Origin: Antedon bifida | Taxonomy: Eukaryota; Echinodermata; Crinoidea; Comatulida; Antedonidae | DNA length: 64,000 nt | Assembly: GCA_963402885.1 (NCBI GenBank) | Contig: OY727093.1 | Span: 12,163,501-12,227,500 of the forward strand | Reading direction: 5' to 3' | In this document: positions 15,101-30,100 of the stretch, piece by piece | How positions within the stretch are numbered: the stretch's first letter is position 1 | How the letters are laid out: each line of letters starts with the position of its first letter | Program-made: the position numbers and the translations under genes | The notes under the pieces: generated by a model | The model's input: the letters and a program-made list of their open reading frames with translations, nothing else | Databases searched by the model: none | What the model was told of the DNA's origin: nothing

Positions 15101-18100
15101 ACGCTACTTGAAGGTTCAGAGTACATATTTAGGGTATCAGCTGAAAATAAGGCTGGGGTTGGAAAACCAAGTAAACAATCAAGCTCCTTCACAGCAAAAC
15201 TTCCATACGGTAATTATTTTTATCGCTTCAAAATCTTCTAAAACCAAACATACTGATTTCAACCTTTCAATTCATTAGCTCACTACAAACAAATTAGCAA
15301 ATAACACATTTATATATGAGTTACTGACAACAATCCAACTGTATCATCCAATCCAACATACAGTACTATTTATATAATTTCTTTATTATCTAGAACCACC
15401 AGGAACACCCAGCCCACCACATGTCTCCAACATTACATCAAAATCAGCAATGGTAGCCTGGAATCCACCTTCAAATGATGGCGGTTCTCCTATAACTTGC
15501 TATATTATTGAAAAGAGAGATAGCTTCTCTAAACGATGGGTGAAAGCAGTGGATGTTGATAAAGATGTGACAACCAAAACAGTAAAATTAGATCCGACAT
15601 ACGAATTTGAGTTTCGTGTATCTGCAGTGAATAAGGCTGGTGCTGGTAAACCAAGTTTACCATCACAGAAATTTGTTGCAAGAGAACCATATGGTAAGAC
15701 TTTATTTATATTTCTTGAGATCACTACCTGTGTAGACTCTACATACTCCATTACCCCCAAATATGGATGCCCCTCGAAAGGACAATAGAATAGTTCAGGC
15801 ACCGTAATACATTTTTTTTTTCAGATTTTCGGTTCATACTTGATTGAAATATGGAAAGTGGGAAAATTATCAAAGTTCAATATAAAGCAAGAAGAACATT
15901 ATTTTAATTTTTTTTTAAATTAAATTTCAGATGTTCCAGATTCACCTAGCCAGCCAAAGATATCTGACGTTTCGTCAGAATCAGTAGTTCTTGAATGGAC
16001 TGCTCCAAAAGATGATGGAGGAAGTCCTATTCTGGAATATGTAGTCGAAAAACACGATCTTACCACCGGACGTTTTACCAAAGTACCGATAAAAACTGTA
16101 CCTGTGCCAAATATGTCTGCTAAGATTACTGATTTGGTTTCTGAAAGAAAATACAACTTCCGTGTCATTGCTGTCAACAAGGCAGGAGAGAGCAAACCAA
16201 GTGATAATGTTAGCTGTACTGTTAAACTTCCATATGATGTTCCGTCTCAACCAGGAGTACCAGAAATTATAAAGACTGATGAGGTAGAGATGACCATTAA
16301 CTGGCAGAAACCAAGGTCAGATGGTGGAAGTCCAATAACAGGGTATATGATTGAACAGAAAGACGCAGTGGCAATAAAATGGACCAAAGTTAACAGAGTT
16401 CCAATTCAGGATCTCGAATATAAAATTAAAGGATTAACTCAGGGAAATTCATATCAATTCCGTGTGACTGCTGTAAATAAGGCAGGAGAAAGTAAACCCA
16501 GTGATGGATCAGAATCAAGAATTGCTAAACTACCATATGGTAAGAACAGTGCTTTTCAATGTGCATGTTTACAGAACAACATAGCATGCAATTATAAGGT
16601 GTAACTATTATATTTTTATTGCTTATCCATTGCTTCTCCTCTTCCTGGGACCTGTACACTATACACTATGTTGCAAAAATATAACATAATATCATTACTG
16701 TTATCAGATCCACCTGGTAAACCAGAAGACCTTCATATAACCGAAGTCGCTGCAACATCGATTTCTTTGAAATGGCAGCCTCCGGTACGAGATGGCGGTT
16801 CACCGGTTGTGGGATATTACATTGAGAAGAAAGAACATTTCAGCACTCGGTGGATACGCATCAACAGAACAGCAGTCATAGATACAGCATTTGTAGCGCA
16901 CGACATCCGTGAGGGACTAGAGTATGAATTTAGAGTGGCTGCTGTAAATAAGGCTGGCGTTGGTGAGCCTAGTGATACAACACAGCCAACTATTGCAAAA
17001 CATCCATATGGTAAATTTTACATTTAATTTTGATAATAATTTGTAGAGAGTACGTTGTGTGTACTTTGATTGTTTTATTAATGAATTGACCTAAATTGCT
17101 AATATACTATATTATTTCTATGATAATTCAAACACTCATTCACAATCTCATATTTGTTTACTTTAGTTGTTCCTGATACACCTGGTACACCTATTTTGTC
17201 TAACATATTTCCTAAATCTATGACGGTTACTTGGACTCCACCAGTGTCAGACGGTGGTAGTCCTATAAGCGGATATATAATAGAAAAGAAAGAACCTATG
17301 CTTAGCCGTTGGACACAAGTGGAACAGTTATTGGGAACTACATGTATAGTAACTGGCCTCAATGAGGGCAGTGAATATCAATTTAGGGTGATAGCAACAA
17401 ACAAAGCTGGTAAGAGTAAACCAAGCAATGCCAGTGAGTCCAAAGTAGCAAAACATCCATATGGTAAGTATATTTGTAAATAATGTATATGTAAGATTTT
17501 TCACATGTCATGTTTGAGAGTGTTTCAACCCATATTGTTAATAACTAAACTTATTCTTTCGTTTTACTACAGATGTCCCAGGACCGCCAGAGCGACCTGA
17601 AATATCATCAGTGACTGAAAAATCAGTCTCATTAACTTGGAAACCACCTTCTTCAGATGGAGGCTCACCTATTACAGGATATATAATTCAAAAGAAAGAT
17701 AAACATACTTCACGCTGGTCGTCTGTTAATCAGGTTCCAATTACTAACAAGATGATAACAGTTGATAAGCTAACAACTGGCATGGAGTATCAGTTTAGGG
17801 TACTTGCTGAAAATAAAGCAGGACTAGGTCCAGCCAGTGATCATTCTAAAACAGCTATACCAAAACTTCCATATGGTAAGGAAAATATTATTAAAGTCTA
17901 TGTAATATTATTGTACTATTTATTGGAATATGATATAGAAACAGTACACTTTCCTTGATTGTAAATGGTTCTGATAACCCTACTCTACTACTTTTTTAAA
18001 GATCCTCCTGGTCCACCTTCTGCACCAATACTTGATGATATTACTGAGAAGACAATGGCATTGTCATGGTCTCCACCAAGAACTGACGGAGGTGCACGAA

Positions 18101-21100
18101 TCACTGGATACACAGTAGAGCGATGCGAAGGCTATTCTATGAAATGGACTAAAGTGGCATCAGTGATGGATCCAAGGTGCATTGTTACTGATCTCAAAAC
18201 AGGTGCCCAGTATGAGTTTCGTGTTAGTGCAGAGAACAAAGCAGGTATTGGCCCTGCAAGTGAACCATCTGACAGAGCTACTGCAAAATCACCATTTGGT
18301 AAATTTTTTTGTTTCATTATTAGAAGTCATTTTTAATTTTCAAAATTCAAATTAATCATTAAATTCTTAAACTACTTTCAATTAATTCAAGATATCAATA
18401 AAGATAAACAATATACAGTAGTAGTAAAAATTATTTTCAACATGGCTATTTCAATTTTTCAGACCTACCTGGGCAACCCGGTATGCCTGAAGTAGTCTCA
18501 GTTACACAATCAAGCATATCATTAACATGGTCAGCTCCTTCATCTGATGGTGGAAGTCCAATAATAAATTATGTTGTTGAAAAAGCCGAGAAGTTCAGTT
18601 CTAGATACACAAAGGTCAACACATCACCAGTGTCAGAATGTTCTTACAATGTAACCGACCTTGATCAGAACTCTGAGTACCAATTCCGTGTATCTGCAGA
18701 AAATAAAGAAGGTGTTGGTAGACCTAGTCAATCGACAGGAGTTGTACGATTAGCGAGTATGTCTTTTTTTAAAAACTATATTGAATAGTCTTATGTCAGG
18801 TGTGAATTATAGCATAAGTTTTAAATTATAATACCTATATTACTTTATTTTATATTATTGTTATCTTTAGTTGCGCCACAACTGGATTTCAACAAATACC
18901 GTGATGTCATAATTGTGAAAGCAGGAACAACATTCCATATTGACATTCCATGGAAAGCGTACCCAACTCCGACTGTATCATGGAAGAAAGAAGGCATGTC
19001 AATTGAAAGTACAACAAGAGTTAAAATTGACACAAGTGAGAGGAGTACTGTAGTAACTGCAAAGAACTGCATAAAAAGTGATGAAGGTACTTACGAGCTC
19101 TCTGTAGTCAATAGTTGTGGTGAAGCTTCAGCTACAGTCAAAGTTCAAGTACAAGACAAGCCAGGACGACCTGTGGGACCTGTGCAGTTACGAGATGTCA
19201 ATAGTACCGAGGTTACAGTTAGCTGGAACCCTCCTGTAGATGACGGAGGATGTCGTGTTACTCATTATATAATTGAAAAACGAGACACTAAAAGAACATC
19301 ATGGTCTCGTGTACCCTTGAAAATACCTGATTGCTCCCATCGGGTACAGAACCTATTAGAAGGAAATGAGTATATCTTTAGAATTGTGGCTGTTAACAAG
19401 ATCGGTGAAAGTGAACCACTTGAGGGTGCGCAATCAGCTGTTTTAAAGAGTAAATTTGGTAAGTTTGTATTGTGACTGCTATAGTAACATTGAATTCATG
19501 TCAAGTCATGTCATTTTTACGCTATTTCCTGTATTAATGCATCATGCCATGGTGCATATTTTTATGAATCACGGATTTGTATTTATTATATTTCAGACAA
19601 ACCAAGTGTTGTAAAAATACCACAAGTTTCAGACGTTACCAGTGATTCTGCAATGCTTTCCTGGTCTGCACCATCAAGCGATGGCGGTACTCCACTTACT
19701 GGATATATTGTTGAGAAGAAAGAAATTGGCAATACAATGTGGACAAAGGTAGCACATACTCAGCCAAAAGAAATGAAGTACCGGGTTAGCAGGCTAAACA
19801 AAGGATCGCATTACGAATTCCGTGTTGCCGCTGAGAACAAAGTTGGTGCCGGTCCATTCAGTCCACCAACAGATGCAGTAAAAGCAGAAGAAGCATCAGG
19901 TTAGATTTAATTTGTTAATTAAGAAAGATCACTTTTATATTAATATAATATGTTCATTGGAAAAAGCATAATTTAGTATTTAAGCATATATATATATAAT
20001 TTATATATTCTTCCTTCCAGTTAAACCAACCATTGATATTAAACCTGATTCGATTTCAACCAATTCTGGAACTACTATTACTGTTCATGTTCCATTTGGG
20101 GGATATCCGACACCAAAAGTTAAATGGAGCAAATATGGCGTTGAAATTGTTCCAAGTATACGTACAAAGATTGAATCATCAAGCAATGCCACTGTGTTTA
20201 CCATAAAAAACAGTGACCGATCAGATAGTGGTGCGTATAATATAACTATCAGTAATGAACTTGGTAAGGACTCAGCAGATTTTGATATAGAAGTCTTCAA
20301 CGTTCCTGGACCACCAGAAGGTCCATTGGGTTACAGTAATGTGAATGAAAGTTGTGTTACTTTGATTTGGAAGCCTCCAAAAGATGATGGCGGTGAGAGA
20401 ATCTCAACGTACATTGTTGAAAAACGTGAAGAAGGACATCACAGATTTCATCCAGTTACGAAAGACCTTATATTAGAACCATCATATCGAGTGAAAGGAC
20501 TGACAGAAGATAGACGCTATCAATTCAGAGTGTTGGCACGTAACAAGCATGGTAATAGTGAACCATTGGAGGGTGATCGCATCCGGCCTCGAGGAAATTA
20601 TGGTAAGCAACATTTACTGCCATGATGTTACACAAATACTTTGTAATGATAACTAATCAAATTTAATATTTTTTTATTAAATATTTGTTGGTTTAATTTG
20701 CAGTTGTTCCAGATGCACCCTCTACTCCAGAAATTAGTTCTATTACATCAGAATCAATGGCACTAAGTTGGTCTCCACCACTAAGAGATGGTGGAACACC
20801 AGTTACGAGTTACATTCTTGAAATGCGACAGACCACAAGTTCCCGGTGGACAAGAGCATCATTATCGCCTATTCAAAATACATTTTACAAAGTATCACGA
20901 CTCAGTAAAGGGTCCGAGTATGAATTTAGGGTGTTGGCTGTTAATAAAGCTGGTGAAAGTGAACCTAGTGAGCCTTCCAACTCAGTTACAGCCGAGAATC
21001 CTCCAGGTAAAATTCATTGTAAATATAGGAAGTGTATTGTTGCCACAATATTTACCATCGAAATGTGAAAGATAAATAGATGAATGTAAATAAAATGTAT

Positions 21101-24100
21101 ATTTATGTCTTTCAGTTGCTCCAAAGTTCAAACTTGATTTATCTGCTCATAGAGAAATAACTACACGTGCTGGAATTATGTTCCGAATAGATATACCATA
21201 TGAAGGAACACCAAAACCAGTCATGAAATGGGTAAAAGATGATACTCCAATTACACCAACAACTAGAGTAAGTGTTGAACAGTCGGATTACAGTGCTATT
21301 GTTGTAGCACGAAAAGCAGAACGTGCTGACAGTGGAACCTATACAGTTACTGCTACCAATAAGGCTGGACAGGACACTGCATCAACTATTGTAAGGGTCG
21401 TTGATAGGCCTGAACCACCTCAAGGACCTCTTGAAGTTGTGAAGTTGGACAGTGAGAGTGTAACCTTGTCGTGGAGTCTCCCCGATGATGACGGTGGTAG
21501 CCCTATTATCTGCTACTTGTTAGAAAAACGAGATTTATCATTGAAAATGTGGAGTAAAGTTTCAACATCACTTAGTGAATTGAAAACTACAGTACCAAAG
21601 CTTATTGAAGGAAATGAATACCAATTCAGAGTTCGAGCTGAAAACAAGTATGGAGTTAGTGAACCTCTAGAAGGCGATACAGTCATTCCAAAAGGAGATT
21701 ACAGTAAGCTTTTTTTTAATTATGAGATAATACCCATTTATTTGCTTCTTTGTAATATATTATGCATTTATTGATTAACTAAAACTAAAAATGGTTTTTC
21801 TCACCAATGATCCTAACATTATATATTTTGAACTAAAAAATGGAATGTTCATTTTCTTCCTTAATAGGTGTTCCTGGAAAAGCAGGTACTCCAGAGGTTA
21901 GTAACATTCAGGAAGATTCTGCAACACTTACTTGGACTCCTCCAAGAAGCGATGGTGGAACCTCTATAACAGGTTATATTGTTGAGAAGAAGAACCAGTC
22001 AATGCAGAGTTGGGCTAAAGCTTCGATACCTCACATTACTGAAACTACATGTAGAGTTATACGCCTGATTACGAATACAAAATATGAGTTTCGTATAATC
22101 GCTGTGAACAAAGCTGGAATGGGTGAACCGAGCGACGCCTCTTCACCAGTTATGATTGAACGACCAGCTGGTAAGTATAATAGGTGTAATAGTAAGAATA
22201 CTAATTTTAACATTTATATTATCCAATTTGTGTACTGATTTCTCGATTCAGTCTAATGCCTAAATAATTCCATTTTATCTCCAGCTGCTCCTAAACTTGA
22301 TCTTGGTCAATGCAAAGATATTGTTGCACTGGCAGGATCTGTCTTCCATCTAGACATTTCATGTAGAGGAACACCTACACCCACAGCTTCATGGTTTAAA
22401 AACACGACACCAATTGTTGAGGACCTTAGAGTCCGTACCTCAACAACACCCTACGGGACCGTTCTAACAGTAAAGAACAGTGTACGCAATGACGGTGGAG
22501 ATTATAAAATAACTGTTGAGAACAAGGCAGGAGTAGATTCCGGTATTATTAAAGTAACTGTATTAGGTAAGCCTATTTTTTCTCCTTAAGTTTCTCATCT
22601 TAATTCTTTTACATTATTATTTCAGAATGTGACTGGATGAATGTTTTTGTCCTTTTGTTAAAAGTGATTCAATATCTTACATAAGTTTGCTTTGCAGTAG
22701 ATTAACATTAATTATTCATTGGAAACCGCAGACAATTTTAGCAACATCAATATGAGCAGTAATACATTGTACAATAGGACAATAAATAATTATTCATTCT
22801 TCTTTGCACATAATACTTGATATAGCATCTAGGTATTTATGTCGTGTTTTTTTATTATAACAGATAAACCAGGAAAACCAGAAGGTCCATTGGGCATTAC
22901 ATGTACAACCAAAGATTCAGTATTACTGTCATGGAATCCTCCTCTTGATGATGGTGGAAGTGAAGTTACTAATTACATCATTGAAAAATGTGAAGCTGAT
23001 AGGCTAACATGGACAAGAGTGTCATCATCTGTAACAGGCTTAAAATACACTGTAACCAATCTCCAAGAGGGTCAAAGGTTTAACTTCAGAATTAGAGCAC
23101 AGAATAAACACGGACAAGGAGAGCCATTGGAGTCTGATCGGGCTATATTGATTAAGAGTCCATACGGTAAGCTAAAAATTATACATTTTATATTTTGAGA
23201 CTAATTCGGTACAATAGCTGGCAATCTAAATTATTTATAAGTGTACATCTTTACGTATATATTGGTAAAGCATTATACAAATTAGTATCGTTATATCACA
23301 ATAGATGTGCCAGATCCTCCAGGAATTCCAGAAATATCAGAGATTGACGATGAGTCTGTTACCATGTCTTGGCGCCCTCCACGTAATGATGGAGGTGCCG
23401 AGATTACTAACTACATTGTTGAAATGAAGGATATTCGTGGTCAACGGTGGATGAGAGCAACTAGAAAGCTTGTTCCAGAATGCCATTCTACAATTACTGG
23501 TCTAAAGAAAGGAAGAGAGGTTGAATTCCGTGTTAGTGCACAGAATGAAGCTGGAACTAGTAAACCAAGCAGAGCATCTGACCCTGTGTTGATAAAGAAA
23601 CCAATCGGTATATGTACATTTAGTATTCTTTTTATAATATACTACTGTAATTATCATAGTAGGTAACCCGAAACAGTTGCATATTCTTGACAGTGTTTTT
23701 TTCTAAAATAATAGAAACTGCTGAATTCTTGGAACCACTACAAGATATATCAGCAAAGGTTGGTGCAACTGTCACATTTGAGTGCAGAATTTCTAACGAT
23801 AGAGCTGAAGTGTCTTGGTATCGAGATGGTTTACAAATTTTCTCCGGAGACAACCTTAACATTGCGAAAGAAGGACAACGTCGAGCATTGATGATATTTA
23901 ACGTAGGACCTCATGATATAAGAAAGTATAGCTGCATATGTCACGACAGAAAAACAGAAGCTAATCTCATGGTTTCAGGTTTGTCTTTGACCTCTTTTAG
24001 GACTATGAATTTAATTAATTTAGTAGGTGTTACTAACAACACATTGTATAATTAATGCACTAATAACACATTGCATATTGTTTTTAGCTGCCCCTGAAAT

Positions 24101-27100
24101 TGATCTTGGAGGTTACAAAGATGTTGTGACAGTTCGAAATGGAGGGGTTCTACGATTGAATGTACCAATTACTGGCTGCCCAGCACCAGTAGCTGCCTGG
24201 CATCGCCATGACCTGCTCGTTAAAGATGATATGATGACTAAAATTGACAGCTCTGAGAATAGAACGCAACTAACAATCCGAAATGTTAAGAGGTCTGATG
24301 CAGGAATATACACAGTATCTGTCTCTAACCAGGCAGGAAAGAAAACAGGCAATATCACAGTACTCGTACTTGGTAAGTTATTATTATTGAATTATATGAG
24401 TATTCTGATCATGTTTGAACAACGTACCATGTGTACAGTAGCTCTCACAAAAGTTAATCTTTTGAAATATTATTTGATATAATAGATGTTCCAGGACCAC
24501 CAGAGGGACCACTGAATGTCTCTGATGTTGGACAGTTTTCAGCTGCATTGTCGTGGAAAAGACCACTCGATGATGGTTGCTGTAAAATTGAATGTTATAC
24601 AATCGAGAAACGTGAGGTTGGTCGAAAAATGTGGATCACAGTAACCAGTTACTGCACCAATACATCATACACTGTAACAGGTCTCCAAGAAGGTGTTGAA
24701 TATGAGTTCAAAGTTTGTGCGGAAAACCAAAATGGTGTAGGACAAGCACTGTTTGGAGACAAAACAGTTACTTGTACCAGACCCCATAGTAAGTAGGCCT
24801 AAAAAATATAGTTATTTTGCCTCATGCTACAGTGTGTTGATTTTGGATTCTTTGTTTAGTATTGATTCATTTTTTGGCTTAGTATGGAATATAAACTTTA
24901 TAATTAACTAAATTTTATGATTTTCTTTAGCCGTTCCAAGTGCCCCTGGTAGGCCTGAAGTCCATAACATAACAAGCACCAGTATGACACTCACATGGTC
25001 AGCACCTCGGTATGATGGTGGACTTCCACTACTAGGATATACAGTTGAAAAACGAGATACATCTACTATTCATTGGCTGAAAGTCAACCTGGAGCCAGTA
25101 CTGAATACGTCATACATCGTAAAGAACCTTGACACAAACCATGAGTATGAATTTCGTGTATCTGCGGTCAATAAAGAAGGCACTGGAAAACCAAGTGAGA
25201 GTTCAATGCCTCCACGATTTGCCAAGGATCCTTCTTGTAAGTATTATTTTATGTGGTTTCAATAACTGTTTCAATATCCATAATGATAATCATATGATCA
25301 TTATTATAACTTTTTTTTGTTTAAAGTGAGACCCTCCCCTCCAGGATGTCCATCCATCAGCGAGGTTACAGCTACATCAGTTGTTCTTAATTGGACAATG
25401 CCATTATCGGATGGTGGGTCGCCATTAGATTTCTACGTAGTAGAAAGACGAATGAGAGATACACTGGAATGGACAGACAGGCAGACAACCAAAGGAGTCA
25501 CCATGCATGTTACGGACCTAGTACAAAACAGAGAATATGTTTTCAGAGTCCGTGCTGTCAATAAAGCTGGCCTTGAGAGTGACCCTAGCAAAGCGTCACA
25601 ACCATTTGTTGCTAATGATCCATGTGGTAAGATAACTATTGCATACTCAACTATATTTCCGATACTCTTGAAATACTCTGTTTATAAAAGAGAACTAAGC
25701 TATCAATATCTTACTTAATATTACATCGATATCCATTTCATGCATACATAATATTGAGTGGTAGTTATATATTTATTATGTTTCTTGTGTTTAATTTTTT
25801 AAATAGCTGGTGAGACTCCAGTATTTGTTCAAGAACCAACTGATGCAATGATCAAAGAAGGAGAGCCTGCAGAATTCATCTGCCATGTGTCCGGATCACC
25901 TAATCCTGTTATAACTTGGTAAGTGAATAATGAACAAGTTTATTAGTATTTGCATTCTTATCATAATGACATTTGAAATGATAGCATAGAAAATATGTTT
26001 TAACTCATTTTTATTGCTATAGGGTAAGGAAGGGCCGAGATTTATACCCTGGTAAACGGTACCACATATTTGATGAAGGTGATGGTAAACACCGTCTAGT
26101 AATACCAACCCCTCATGAGATTGATATTGGATCATACACTGTAGTTGCTCAGAATGCTTCTGGAAAGAGCCGCTGTTCAGTGGAGCTGGGAATTCAACGT
26201 AAGCTACATAGTTAATTTTAGTCTATTTTAATATGCAAAGGTGCTGCCTGCCTAGAAATAAAAAAGGACACCTACTATAATTGAAAATAAGCCTATAATA
26301 AACAATAATAATACTGTATCATGAAATTTGAAAATATATGCATTGTACCATAAAATGACTATATAACTCTATAACTTTGAACAGAGCCAGCTACGCTAGA
26401 GTTAGATAAACGTTTGAGAGAGATCAGTGTTAAAGCAGGCCTAACAACTCGAATGACTATCAATTTTGGTGGTATGCCTAAACCTGCTATTTCGTGGACA
26501 AAGGATGGTATTCCAATTGAAAGCAAAGGACGATTTAAAGCAGATTCTTATGGAGATATTGCAGAGTTGAGTATTCGTGAATCTGAAAGAGAAGACACTG
26601 GTGAATACCAGATTACTGTCACTAATTCTTTGGGTTCACAGAGTTTGCCAATTAAAGTTAAAATCCATGGTAAGATTCTATATTTCTTTCTTATATAAAT
26701 AACAAATTTATGCTCTAAATATAGATTTAAATTTCTCTCTTTCTTCTATTAGTATTATATTAATATTATTATTGTTATTATTATTTTTCAGACAAACCTG
26801 GAAAACCAACTGGTCCAATTACTGCCGAAGAAGTAAAGAAAGATTCCATAGCTATTTCATGGCAGCCACCAACAGATGATGGAGGCAATGAGATATTGCG
26901 TTATCACATTGAGATGCGAGAGGCCGACAAACATGCATGGCAGAAGGTGGGAACATCAATGGCTACGCAATTTAGCGTCAGCAGACTTCGCCAAGGTATT
27001 TCACTTATCTTCAGAATATCCGCAGAGAATATTGATGGCATTGGAGTTCCATTAGAGGGAAGGGAATCTATTCAAGCAAAGAGTCCATTTGGTAAGTATA

Positions 27101-30100
27101 GAAAACAATCATGTATACATCGTTAATGGAAAGTAGGTTATGAAAAGATTTGTATTATCCTTTTTCTTTAAATGTTTTGTATTTAAGATGTTCCATCTGC
27201 TCCTGGCAAACCAACACTCAGAGGTATAGAAGCAAACAGTGTCCACCTCTCTTGGACAGCACCAAAGTCAGATGGTGGAAGCAAGATTACTGGATACATT
27301 ATTGAGAAACGTGAGACTACAAGCAAGCGTTGGTTCCGTGCTAATAGAACGGAAGTAATTCAACCTGATCACGTAATCGAACATTTGATTGAAGACAGTG
27401 AGTATGAATTCAGGGTGTTTGCTGAAAACAAAGCAGGGCTAAGTGTGTCAAGTGAACTATCTCAACGTGTAGTAGCTAAAGATCCAAGAGGTAAGTTTAA
27501 AATATTTGAATTGTATTTCAAGACTAAATCATTATTGAGTATAGTAGCTGGCAAATCATTATGGTCAGCCAATATAATGTGAATTTAAGACTTGAAACAT
27601 TTACCTCTTTTAATTTTACAGACTCTACAGAACCAGAGATCGTAAAAGTACCACATACAATATCTGTTGCACAGGGTAAATCTGGAACTATTGAAGTAGA
27701 GGTTAAAGGTTATCCATTACCAGTATGTAAGTGGTATCGATATGGTAGAGAGTTGCGAGATGGCCGAAAATATCAATTGAAGAACTTTGGAAAAGTGTGT
27801 ACGCTTACTCTGAACGACGTATATGAAGAAGACACTGGTGAGATCATGGTAAAGGCCGTGAACAAAGCAGGAATGAGAATAGCAACTACCATTGTTCAGC
27901 TACGAAGTAAGACTTTTACACAGCTTAGTATTTTTAACTGAAGTCTAATAATATACTACACCCATTCACACTAAACATTGGCCATACTGTTTTATAATGA
28001 CTCTCTTGAACAATACATGTTTTTATTCATTCACTACAGTACCTCCACATCTGACACTTCCAACAAGACTACGTTCACCACTCTATTGCCTGGAAGGAGA
28101 AGTCTTGAAGCTTCGTATTTCAGTCACCGGTGTTCCCAGGCCTACAATAGCATGGGATCACAATGGTCGCGATCTTGTAGAAGGCGGACGATACGAAATG
28201 AAAGAAACAGATAGGGATACCATATTAGTCATTAATAAGATTACAAATGCAGATGCAGGAAAGTACACTGTTGTCGCTACCAATGAACTAGGAGCTGATA
28301 CAGCGAGTGTTAGCATCAACATTCTCCGTAAGTATTTTAAAAGTTACAGTGCTTTGCCTACATGCACAACATTCAACACATTTTTAATTGCCATAATTTT
28401 TTCGTCGTTTTTTTACAAATTCAATATTGTTTGTACAGGACACTCTGATCCACCACGTAACCTTGAGGTAACAGATATCTCAACTGATGCAGTACGTCTT
28501 TACTGGCAACCTCCTTTGTATGATGGTGGCAATACTGTTACAAGCTATATGATAGAGAAACAGGAATCTGGACAGATTGCATGGACACGGGTTTTAGCTA
28601 GCAGAAATTGCTTTTTAACTGTTGTTGGACTCAAATCTAATACTGAATACACATTCAGGGTGACAGCTCTTAATGATTATGGCCCAAGTGACCCCTGCAC
28701 TGCAACTTCACTCATAAAAACAAAACGTAAGTTTACTTTGGCAATTAATGTTATAAAGATAGTACAATATCTAGTAAGGAAGTTGGATTGGTTGCAAACT
28801 TTTCGTTTTATTTCAGGCTACTCTGTTCAATTAAGTGTGTTTTAATTTTGTATTAAAGTTGAGACAATTCACATTTATAAGTTTAAGTTATGTACTAAAT
28901 AAGATTTGTTTCACTTATAGCATCAGACAGAGATCGTCCTCAGTTTGAAGACATTGAGTCTAGAAGAAAATACTATGATTCCATTGGTAAGTTCAACATA
29001 GTAGAAAGTAACAAATATAATTACTTTCAAACTTATGAAAAAAATGAATGTTTACAATAAATATGGTGTCTTATCAGCACTGCTGTCGTTTAGTTTACCA
29101 AATTTATTCCATGTCCTACCAAGATACATGTTTAGAATTACCTACTATTTCTTACAGTTGATACATCGTACATACCATCAAAATATGACTTCAGACGTAA
29201 GGCAGGATCAGTCTACGATTATTATGAAATATGTGAAGAAATTGGCAGGTAAGAATTACACCACTACATTTGAATACATATTGGTAGTGTAAGAAGAGTT
29301 ATCACATATTATTCATTTCAATTATGTATCAAAACAACAATTAAAATCGTATGTTTTATTTATTTAGAGGTTCGTATGGTATTGTGTACCGAGCTATTGA
29401 GAAGGCTACAGGTAAAACATGGGCTGCAAAGTTCATTCGTTGCCATGGCAAGGAGCGGGAGGTAGTCCAGCGTGAGATAAACATAATGCTGAAGATGCAC
29501 CATAACCGACTTCTACAACTGCATGACGTCTTTGAGAATGACGAAGAGATTGTTATGATTATTGAATTGTAAGTTCTTGGTATTTATAATTTGTTATATT
29601 ATTGATATGTAGTTCAATTTTGACTCAAAGGACTAATTTTGAGTGATATTCATTTTAGCCTTTCTGGTGGAGAGATGTTTGACCGATTGGTTGATGAGAA
29701 CTACATCTTGACAGAACCTGAAATTGTGCACTACATGCGCCAGATATGTGAAGGCATAAAACATATGCATGAACGTCATCTCATTCATTTAGATATGAAG
29801 GTAAATATAAGTTGCAAGAGGTGTGTGAATATTTTGTTAATTATTTCCAATATTAACATCATAACCACCACTAACTACACTTCTTTATTAATTTCTTCAA
29901 TAGCCTGAAAATATATTATTCAAAACACGAACGAGCGAAGATATTAAGATTATTGACTTTGGGCTTGCCCATGAACTTGACCCTAATGAACCCGTACGAA
30001 TGATGTTTGGCACACCAGAGTTTGTGGCACCAGAGGTAGTCAACCATGAGCCAATTGGACTGCCGACAGATCTCTGGTCACTTGGTATTCTTGCTTATGT

